In this document: piece after piece, positions 1 to 8,471 of the stretch
How the letters are laid out: each line of letters opens with the position of its first letter
Position numbering within the stretch: the stretch's first letter is position 1
NCBI GenBank assembly: GCA_030849075.1
Contig: JASAOO010003364.1
Span: 1 to 47,358 of the forward strand
Length of the DNA: 47,358 nucleotides
Source: Zelonia costaricensis
Taxonomy: Eukaryota; Euglenozoa; Kinetoplastea; Trypanosomatida; Trypanosomatidae
Direction of reading: 5' to 3'
Notes under the pieces: model-generated
What the model saw: only the letters and a program-made list of their open reading frames with translations
What the model was told of the DNA's origin: nothing
The model's database searches: none
Position numbers and translations under genes: made by a program

Positions 1-160
1 ACATGCGGCCGCGGAAGAGGGCGGACGCGGTGAGGTAGCGGCCGTGGCGCGGGTCGGCCGCTGCGCTCATTTGATCGGGACTGTGGGGGCTGAGGTGGAA
101 CCCAGTGCACGCCTCCCTGCCCCTCTCGTCTTCGTCCTGGCAAGCGTGGGCGATCGCAGA

Positions 161-1669
161 TCACATAGGACTGAGCAGCGGGCGCAGCGCGTTACCGTCG
201 CGGTAAAGTTCTGTCATATTCACGTACGGTTCGAGGGCATCGATCAGCTCGTCTTGATGCTTGGCAGATGCTGGAGCAATGATAGTGCGTAGGTCGCGCT
301 TCGTCACGTTCACGCCAGGCTGTGAGTAGTGGCGAATGTTCATCAGCACCAGCTCCTCGATGGCCAGGCGCCGCTTCTCGTTGAGCACCCATGCATCAAG
401 AGGCAGCAGCGACATGTCCAGCGGCTGTCTGGTATTGGGAGAGGTCATGGCCATGCGCTTTTTGTGTGGCGAGTACGTCTGTGAAAAATGCAAATCGAGC
501 ACGCCTGCGACGCCACGCAGGAGGGGCAGTGTGTCGCCGAGCGTCGCCGCCCGAGCGTTGGCATCCTCTGTATCCCGCAGGTTGCGCATCGCGTGATGAA
601 CACCGCAAACGTCGGGCAGCGGAGAAAAGCTGCGCAGCCCGAGCAACTCGAGGCGGGCCCTGTAGTCACCGTCCTCCTCGTACGCCGGATAGCAATTCGC
701 GTCAAAGAAGCCCACCGTCTCCATGGCGAGTCGGCTCAGCGCCCACGCATCGGTTAAGTTGAGGCAGTCGGGGAAGTAGTAGCCGTGCAGGCCGCTGAAC
801 ACGGCCCGGCGCGCCGTCACGTTCATGTAGCGCACCCGGTCCGGCAGCGACGGCGACGTGTGCAACAGGTGCCTGCCGTCTGTCGAGCGCAGCGGCACGG
901 CTCTGAAGTGCGGCGGCGTGTATTCGTTCGGCTCCGTCGCCACCTCCGCCCGAAACGCCTCCAGCAGCGGCTTCCCGGCAAACGCGTCGGTGCGGAAGCG
1001 GGGCAGCGCCTCCTCCAGCACGCTATTCGTGAACCGGATGTCCATGTTCGACATGAAGAAGAACGGCACCTCGTCGAAGGAGTAGCGCAGCGCATCCTGC
1101 ATGGCCACGTTGAGGGCGCCGGAGTAACCCAGATTGCGGGGGAAGTGGCGGATCTGAAAGCGGTCCGTGAAGGCGAAGGCGGCGGTGGTCGCGTTCAGGA
1201 ACTCGGTGACGCTCTCTAGGTTAAAGTTGCGCACAAGCATGAGCCGCTTTGCGGGGACAGTGACGTTGCACATGAACGCCTTCAGCTCGCGCAGCTCGAA
1301 TGTCACGATGGACACAAGGTATGGGAAGTGCGGCTCGTCGTCGCTGATGGGCAGCTCGCGCTGCTGGTGCCGGTCCACGCGCAGGCGTGCGGCGAGGCAG
1401 TCGAGAAAGACATCGAAGGTGATGAAGGACTCGCCAGGCCGCGGCGGCAGCGGGTCCAGCTTGTCGAGGTGCTCGTACCGCTCTGCAGTTGGCTTTCTAG
1501 CGCGCGTCACAATGACATCTGCGTCGTGCGGGAAGAGAATATCAAGACGTGTGAGTGAAGCGAAGGAAACCACCATGAAAAACAAGAGGCCCGCGGCGAA
1601 GACCCTGACACTGGCACGCCGGAAATGTAGGGCACGCCCACTCTTGCGGTGTTCGCGCGCGAGTGCCAT
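161..1669 (-). CDS. GT2-like type II membrane glycosyltransferase
   Basis: The 502-residue product has a short basic cytosolic N-terminus, one membrane anchor at about residues 21-42 and a lumenal catalytic domain, the layout of Golgi glycosyltransferases. Landmarks of the GT-A/GT2 fold appear in order: an opening strand VSIVTFE (about 117), NLGYSGALNVAM (about 177), a DxD-like metal-site segment FFFMSNMDIRF (about 205), and VGFFDANCYP followed by EEDGDYRARLELLG (about 320-340), matching the acidic catalytic-base region of GT2 enzymes. Several N-glycosylation sequons (NVT, NAT, NLT) fit a lumenal location. The start is the ATG at 1669; the open frame continues upstream but begins only with TTG. 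The stop is TGA. I infer a role in making surface or secreted glycans; donor and linkage cannot be read from the sequence. It is the last gene of the cluster within the window. Confidence 0.75.
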   Translation of the reverse strand: MALAREHRKSGRALHFRRASVRVFAAGLLFFMVVSFASLTRLDILFPHDADVIVTRARKPTAERYEHLDKLDPLPPRPGESFITFDVFLDCLAARLRVDRHQQRELPISDDEPHFPYLVSIVTFELRELKAFMCNVTVPAKRLMLVRNFNLESVTEFLNATTAAFAFTDRFQIRHFPRNLGYSGALNVAMQDALRYSFDEVPFFFMSNMDIRFTNSVLEEALPRFRTDAFAGKPLLEAFRAEVATEPNEYTPPHFRAVPLRSTDGRHLLHTSPSLPDRVRYMNVTARRAVFSGLHGYYFPDCLNLTDAWALSRLAMETVGFFDANCYPAYEEDGDYRARLELLGLRSFSPLPDVCGVHHAMRNLRDTEDANARAATLGDTLPLLRGVAGVLDLHFSQTYSPHKKRMAMTSPNTRQPLDMSLLPLDAWVLNEKRRLAIEELVLMNIRHYSQPGVNVTKRDLRTIIAPASAKHQDELIDALEPYVNMTELYRDGNALRPLLSPM

Positions 1670-2929
1670 CTCCAAATGGCGTGTATGTACGTGTGCGTGT
1701 GTGTGGAAGGGGCATGGGAGTGCTGGAGATGCAGTGCAGCTGAGCGCCGCCAATACGTGGTAGCAGTCGCTGCCTTGCTGTGACCCTCACCTCCTGTATA
1801 TTATTGGTTTCGAATCGGGGTGTCCAGAGGTGAGGCGAGATTTTGAAAGGAGTGGATATGAAAGCGCAAAGCACAAAAAAACAAAAAGAGAGTTTCGCTA
1901 GGCTGCCGCGGGCCGCGCTGGAAGTCGCGCAGCGAAAGTAAAGGTAGGTGTGTCAAGTGTGCACTAACAGTGGTGTGCGGGACGACGGAGTGCAGAGGGG
2001 AGGTGCGCGAGGGCAGAGAAGGTGAGTATCGTGTTGTCAGCAAAAGCCCTTGCAGTTAACTCTCATGTGCGTGCGTGTGTGCAAGTTTCTCTACGTGTGT
2101 TGAGCCCTACACGAGGAGTCACCACGTTATTGACATTATCGGTACCTCACCATGTAAGTGTAGATACGTGCCAAGGCTCGGCTTGGCGCAGGCGTCGGCA
2201 AGGGTAGTGTGGATACCAGGCCGCAGTGGGGGAGGGGGGGAGGGGGGAGGGAGCTGGTTCACGGAACTCTCTGGTGAGGGCCCGCCAAGTGGAGACCACA
2301 CCCGGACGCACTGGGAGTGTTGCTAGAATCCCCTCGAAAGGAAGAAGCTGCAGAGTGGTGCTGCACCGGACCCTCCGTATGCGTACTCCCGCTGTCTTAT
2401 TGGGCTTCCGTGGTTGACGTGCAGGACGAGCCAAGGAAGAAGAGCAAACTAAAAGGGGGAAAAAAAGATTCGGCCGGGGGCGTGGACGCATAATTCATCA
2501 TGAACTCGATGTCGTGCACGCGGTGGCGTTTGCCAAGGTTATCACATCAACAACAAGAAAAAGAAGGCGTTGCTCCGTTGCTTGTTCCAAGTTCAAGCGC
2601 TCGACACCAGAGCGCCTAGAACCAGAGAAAACCATGAGAGTCCAGCGCAGGAGGCAAAGTGCACGAAGCACTGAAAAGCAAAACAAGCAAAAGGGAGAGA
2701 AGCCTGAGCAGGGCGACCCGCGTCTCGGGCAGACCTGAGAGGAGACTACAGTGACATTCCCGAGAGACTACGGAGGAGCGTCGCGACACGGTGGTGGTGC
2801 CTGCTCGAGGGTTTGCAACGAATGTAAGACAGGCGGGAGCGTGCACTCCCCTAAATCTTCCTTATGGGAAGGAACGGGTGCGCATGCGCGTGGCTCTATG
2901 GTGTGCGCTACCGTGCAGCGTGCGCAGCG
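1670..2929. other. Intergenic region, no gene seen
   Basis: About 1.26 kb between the glycosyltransferase and the first APFR paralogue. It should hold the 3' UTR of the paralogue and the 5' UTR of the glycosyltransferase. An A/G-rich run near 1871-1892, a pyrimidine tract on the coding strand, could guide trans-splicing of the gene below it. G-rich runs lie near 2226-2250. No supported coding frame. Confidence 0.5.
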
Positions 2930-3544
2930 TCACTGCTTCCCGCCCTCCTTCCCGGTGGTATCCTGGACCCTCTGCGGCTCCACGTGGTATGCCTCGTAGC
3001 GGTCTTGACGACGCTGCGTACCCCGTGGACGGGCATTGCGCTCGCCAGCGCGGTTGCTGTCGTGAGTATACCGGGGCTCCTCCATGACATCCGTCACGCG
3101 CTGGGCAGAGCCGCAGTCGTCGCTTGCATCGGGGTTCAGGGCGCGGTGAGCCGCGCGATGGGCTGCGCCAAGAACACGAAACGGCGCGGCTATGGCAAAG
3201 CCCGCCACCACAAATGGCGCACGGATCACCCCACGCACCACGTCTGACGGAGAATGCACGTCGAGCCGCTGAAGTGGGTTCGGTCGACGGGCCGCGACTA
3301 TAGTTTCAGCGGATGTAACTCCAGACCGCTGCTGCTGCTGCTGCAAAAGAAACGCCTCGTCGGATGTGAGGGGGGCTGGTGGAGCAGTATGGTTGTACTG
3401 CGGTGGCACGACTGTGCCTTGAACCGGAACGTGAAAATCGAGTGGCACACCGAGCACCTCCTCACTGGCAGCGGCGGCCTGCGGCTGGAAAGCAGCGGGG
3501 CAGCATTCGGCGCTTTGGTAGCACCCGGAGTTGGGCTGAGTCAT
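2930..3544 (-). CDS. APFR-motif protein A (unknown function; paralogue of 4942-5625)
   Basis: A 204-residue protein I do not recognise outside this pair. It is colinear from Met1 with its neighbour: Tyr9, Ala12 and Cys14 match, both have AAAAS at 23-27, and EEVLGVPLDF (28-37) aligns with DEVMGVPLEY at the same residues. LTSDEAFLL (59-67) follows, then a polyglutamine stretch (68-72). A hydrophobic/basic segment at about 101-136 carries two APF motifs (APFVVAG, APFRVLG) and could form an amphipathic membrane-binding helix. The tail is highly charged. Exact colinearity with the paralogue supports the ATG at 3544, although the open frame runs further upstream. It has no signal peptide and no clear transmembrane span. 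Function unknown; probably kinetoplastid-specific (inference). Confidence 0.75.
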   Translation of the reverse strand: MTQPNSGCYQSAECCPAAFQPQAAAASEEVLGVPLDFHVPVQGTVVPPQYNHTAPPAPLTSDEAFLLQQQQQRSGVTSAETIVAARRPNPLQRLDVHSPSDVVRGVIRAPFVVAGFAIAAPFRVLGAAHRAAHRALNPDASDDCGSAQRVTDVMEEPRYTHDSNRAGERNARPRGTQRRQDRYEAYHVEPQRVQDTTGKEGGKQ

Positions 3545-4941
3545 GGCTTGAGGAAGGAAGGTGCACAGGGTAGGGGGAAGAAGCAGAAGCGGCCGTGGGC
3601 GTGTTCTCGTTCTGATAGGCACTGGTGGTGGTGATGCAACACGCACGACAATCAGGAGAGAGGGGAGAGAGCCGAAAAGGAGCGAATTGCTCTGGGTGAT
3701 CCGGAGCGGGTGCGCACGCGCGGGCGGGAGTCGGGAGTGGAAGAGAGACGGGAAGAAGAGCAATACATCAGAATCGCAGCATCAGGCGGCGCGTGGGCAC
3801 TTAGATGGTTTTTCTTCGTTGGTCCCCGAGCGCCTCCTTTCCTGTGCTGCAGCCGAGTGGGGCTGCCGTCCTTGAAGGCGTCTTCGGGTGCCAGATGCGG
3901 CGTCGCTCTCACGTGACACGAAGCGATCTCTTGTCCAGTGGCCTCCCTTCCGTGGCTGTGGAGGTTTCGCTGGTTCCCTGTCTTGTGTGCGTGTTGAGGG
4001 AGGGGAGGAGCAGCAGCCAGCCTCCGGCGCGCGGCTGAGTGAGCCCGCGGTCCTTTACCAAAACGCGCGCGGCGGCCGCAGCGTGACGTCCAGTGCGGCG
4101 CTCGCACAGCAGCAGCAGCAGAAGACGGTGCAGGCGGCGTAGCGAATCTGGATCTTTGCCGCTCCCTTTTGTGGATGACGAGGGAGAGAGGACCTCAGAG
4201 AAGATTACCACGGTGGATTGTTGAACGCACTCCGCCGCCAACAACCGAGGAAAACAAAAGAAAAGACGGAAGTAAGATGGTCCCGGCGCTGTGCGCACCC
4301 CACTCACACTTCACACATCCGCTCAGACAACTACTGCCGCGTCACCACATAGGGCGGCAACCACACAAGACCGTCATCTGACAGAAGCGCACGTGCCGTG
4401 GTGCAACCGGTGAGGCTAATAGAGACGGTAACACTGTGCTCCGGCGCGCTCTGTGAACGCAGCGTCACGCACACGCTCAGCCTCCAGCGTCACAAGACTT
4501 CGCAGCGCGAAGAAGGGGCGAAGAGCCGACGAGGGGAGGAGCACACACAACACAAAAACAAAGCACAGAAAGCAAGAGCGACAGGTGGCGAGGGCGCTGC
4601 ACGCGGAGGCGAAAAAAAGAGCCACGGGTGGGTAGCCTCCACGCGAGAACGCGCAAAAGGGAAACGCCTGTTACGCAAGCGACGTTGTTTCGCGCACGAG
4701 CCCGCTCGCAACGAAAACACAACATATGAGGACCGGGGTGACGGGGGGGGGGGCACAAAAGCCGCCAGACGCTTAGCTAGCCACGGCACGCAGACAGGTC
4801 AGATGTAAAGACCAGGCACGGCCAGCGTGCGAGACTTCTGCATGGCTTCCATCGAACGCGCTAGCTTGGTCGCTCGTCGCAGGACGCGCGGTTGCCACGC
4901 CGCCAGTGTCCCCGGCCTTCTTGGAGGCAGCCGGTGCGCTC
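3545..4941. other. Intergenic region between the APFR paralogues
   Basis: About 1.4 kb. It holds UTR-like sequence with A/G-rich stretches (for example about 4500-4630) and a short CAG run near 4108-4121. Short overlapping open frames occur on both strands, but none shows a recognisable domain. Confidence 0.45.
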
Positions 4942-5625
4942 CTAGACGCGGCTCTTGCGGCTGCAGCCCAGGGCCGCGGCACACTGGCCGTCCCACTGCG
5001 CACGGTACTCATCGCACTCATTCTGCTGTTGCGTGCGCGAGTCGGCCAGGCGCTCCTCCATCTTCGCCAGGCGGCGCTCACCCAGGGCTTTTCCTTCACG
5101 CGTGCCTGGCAGCAGAGCGCGGTGTGCCGCAGCGGCGGCGTGAAAAGGGGCCGAGGCGACAAGGTCGGCGACCCGGCGTCGGGCGCCATTCCTTTCACGC
5201 GCGATGTCATCGCCCGTGGCTGGCAGGACAGCGCGGCGTACCGCACCGATGGTGCGAAAGGGAGCCGACACGACGAGGCCGACGACCCGGAATGGGGCAC
5301 CAACCAGTTCCCGGGCGATATCACCGCCAGTGCGCTTATTGGCCGCTGGAGGTGCTGACTGCTGGGCAGGCGACACGTCATGCACGGTGGTTGGCACGCG
5401 CTGCGGCTGCTCCAGGAGAAACGCCTCGTCAGCGGTGAGCGCGGCGGGCAAAGCGGCGTAGCACTGCTGCGGCTGCTGATGTGCAGGCGTGAACGGAGCC
5501 TGGCCGTTTGAATGGTACTCAAGCGGCACGCCCATCACCTCGTCGCTCGCAGCGGCCGCCGGCGGGCGGGCTGCCACAGTGCGGCAGTCCGCATCCTCGT
5601 ACACCTGGTCCTTGAGCAGCGCCAT
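4942..5625 (-). CDS. APFR-motif protein B (unknown function; internal duplication)
   Basis: A 227-residue diverged tandem paralogue of the protein at 2930-3544. The shared order is Tyr9/Cys14, DEVMGVPLEY (28-37), LTADEAFLL (63-71), then the APF region. Here the APF region is itself duplicated: residues 101-137 and 139-175 align without gaps with 21 of 37 identical, each starting (G/D)DIARE, containing SAPF, and ending LPxT. This duplication accounts for much of the extra length over protein A. The C-terminal 50 residues are charged and predicted helical (MEERLADSRTQQQNECDEY). The ATG at 5625 is fixed by colinearity with the paralogue; the frame is open further upstream. No catalytic motif is visible. 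Amphipathic membrane association is an inference only. Confidence 0.75.
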   Translation of the reverse strand: MALLKDQVYEDADCRTVAARPPAAAASDEVMGVPLEYHSNGQAPFTPAHQQPQQCYAALPAALTADEAFLLEQPQRVPTTVHDVSPAQQSAPPAANKRTGGDIARELVGAPFRVVGLVVSAPFRTIGAVRRAVLPATGDDIARERNGARRRVADLVASAPFHAAAAAHRALLPGTREGKALGERRLAKMEERLADSRTQQQNECDEYRAQWDGQCAAALGCSRKSRV

Positions 5626-8471
5626 GATGGGCAGGAAGGTGCCGCGTGTATCTTCAGGCGCGGGCGACGACCGAGTGAGTCGTTTGAGAACCAGAGCAGT
5701 CGCAGCTAGCTGTGGTTGCACCCGTGGCAAGGAGTTCCAAGAAAAGGGAAGCACAAAAAAAAAATGTACGCACAAGCCGTTAGGCTGTATAGCCCGTCAG
5801 GTGGGTGTTGTGGTGCGGCGCGCAGAAACGAAGGGCGGGGGAGAAGAGGGCACAAACTGACAGCAGAGCCGCCACACACAAGGGATTGAGGCAAAACAGT
5901 CATCCCAGACGCACCTGCCGCGGGCGAGTGCCCCAAGTGCCGCAAAATGGGCTGCGCTGACCTGCACGCATCTGAGGGGGAGGGGGAAAGCCCAACCGCA
6001 CAGTACTTCGTGCTGGAGAGCGAGCTGCATTCAGCGACCGCTGTTGCAGCGGTATTCCTGCCTCTCGCCGCAGTGCGCTGCAATGGGCGGCGTCACGTAA
6101 GTGCGGCCCCTTCGCCCAACGCCGCCAAGGGGGTCTCCCCGTGCTGACGCAGTCGAGCCCGCTGTTCGGCACGCCTTTGACTGCAAAGGGGGAGGGGAGG
6201 TGAGGAACGTGGAGGTGAGAGAGTTAGTTAAGGGGTCATCGACAATCTGATTTGCAACACACGAAGGAAGTCTATAGCAAAGGTAGGACCAAAAACAAAA
6301 AGCGGCACGACAACGTCCCCAACACCTCCAACCTCTCTTGCAGTGAGTCTAGCGCTGCCGCTCAACGCAACGCAATCCACATGTCAGTGCCGCCGAAGCT
6401 CTGGCGCAGTTCCTGTCACTGCTACGCTGGCTTGTAAGGGAGGCGTGCTGTCCCATCAGGCGAGCGGCTCGACAAAGCCAGTGGACACGTACACCGCATT
6501 GTTTGGGACTGCGAGAGCTGGAGTGCGAGGACGCTAGCTAGAAGAAAACAAAACGACGCCCACACACGGACAACGCGCATCGTGCAAGACATACTCCTGC
6601 ATTCCACAGCGAGCCGAAGCAAGGAGAGAAAAGGGTAGTCGTCACGACGGCGCGGTGTGCATGAGGAGCTGAGAAGTGCTTCGACTGAGGTTTCCACGGC
6701 GTTCGTTGTGCCTTTCAGAGTCGGTGTGCAGCCACCGGCAAACTACTTTACACGCAGTTTGACAGAACTGACGAGGAGAGAGAAATAAACAGAAAACAAG
6801 AACCAAGCACGGAGCAAGCCTCTGTGATCAGAAAGATCAGGTGCGCGCGCTCAACAATAAAACGCGAACAACTCTGATGCACCGACCGATGTGTTGCAGC
6901 GTGGCGCCCTAGTGGACGTGGCACTGCGCCAATAGTGGTGACGCAGCTCCGCTTTGAGGCGTTCAAACCCATTCCACAAGCTGATGCGTGTACGCAACAC
7001 CATCATCTTCACCCTTCGGTTCGGATACGTGCCTCATGCCTGACCCTTGTTCTCAGACACGCGTACAGTTGTAAACAAGCTGAGTTACTCTCACGTGCAT
7101 GTCTCGCGGGCACAGCCAGGCACATCCCTCGCGTGCTTGTCCTACTGAAGCGTCGCGCTCCTCGTCGGCACTGCAGAAGGCACATGCGCCGGTGCCAGCG
7201 CTCATCATGACCTCCCACCGCCGTTCACCCAAAAAAGAAAATGTGGCTTCGCGTCTCCGTGTGTGTGGCACTTTGCCACCCCACCCCCCACCTCGATGCC
7301 CATGAGGCGCGACGCCCCTTTTACTATCGAACAGTCAACTGTGCGAGACTTAAGACCCTGAAGCTGACGTTGTGCGTGGATGCCGAGAAAGCGGCGGGCC
7401 CACTGGAGTGTGCACGTCACCGTCGCTTGCGGCATTTTCGCGTGCGTGCGGCTGGACGCTAGTCTCCCCGTAGAAAGGCAGCGGCTCTTCCGCGAGCCTC
7501 GTTTCCCAGAGAACCTCACTCTGAGCACTCGTCGTGAAGCACGACGACTCGAGTCTTGGCCCACAGCGTCACTTGACCTCGAGCGTGCTAGGAAACTGCT
7601 GCCTCGCGCGGGCCAACCTCTAGGCGGCACATGCCCCCGGAACCGCCACATTGCTGGGCAGAGGGGCGGCGTGCGGCTTCGCTCTGTCACTGCGGAAGAG
7701 CTGGCCGCCCGAGAGCGAGGGTAACCGCGCTGACACGTCTGGACGCGGCCCCAACCGGGACAAAGCCGAGGAGACGCGGCAGGGGGAGGGGGGAGACACT
7801 CAGCGGTGACGGCCGACTCCTCCGCCATCAGTCTCCGGTGCAGCGCCAGCTCGTCGTCGCCCGCTGTCACCCGCTACCCGGTACCGGCCATGCACGGTGT
7901 ACACTGCGGGCAGCCGGCTGCACACAGCACTGGCCACCCGATTCCGGGCATCACGAAGGGATGCGCGGCACCGTCAGAGGACCCTCTGCAAAAACTGCAG
8001 ACACAAAGGAGCGAGGCCGCCGCGTGACAGGGAGTGGAGGAGAAGGGGGGTGCGGAGGAGAAGGAGCCCAGAGCAGATCCAGTGCAGATGGAAGAGCCTC
8101 AGCACCCTGCTGTCATTCAGTAGGGCCGCTCTCGGGCGTCGGCAAATGCACTGCCTCCCAGTTTGAGCCCCGTTACAAACTGCCACAAAGCAACAAAAAC
8201 ACACAAACATACACAGATTTACTTGTGACGGCCACAAGCCGTGTGCACGGACAACAAAGCTGCTCTGTGTACCTCCCTTTGCAGGTCACCAGGAACGGCC
8301 TGCGCGAGTGGTTTGTCCCAGCTCTGCGCGGTGCCTGTCAGCACCCGCAGCGCCTGCTCAACCTTCTCGTGGAGGACACGGCCGCGCAGCAGCCGTCCGT
8401 CAAGCCGGTAGAAGCTTGCAGAGAAAAAAGGGGAAGGGGAAAGAGGAGACGTACACCTGCGTTTCGACAAC
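5626..8471. other. Long intergenic region (2.8 kb), no supported gene
   Basis: This gap separates the GT15 mannosyltransferase from APFR protein B. An A-rich run at about 5736-5764 lies just upstream of the APFR start and is a pyrimidine tract on the coding strand. Minus-strand open frames are present (a 207-residue ATG frame from 7828; a 74-residue frame 6972-6748 starting MGLNAS), but composition and lack of motifs do not support them. The rest probably belongs to the 3' UTR of the mannosyltransferase. Retroposon-type UTR elements could be present but cannot be recognised without alignment. Confidence 0.4.

Noticed and set aside
6748..6972. 74-codon minus frame starting MGLNAS (myristoylation-like)
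   Set aside because: Short, no further motif, AT-richer than neighbouring genes; the N-terminal match is easily due to chance.
7205..7870. Minus-strand frame (ATG at 7828, 207 codons)
   Set aside because: Arg/Ser-rich low-information translation, no domain, and UTR-like composition.
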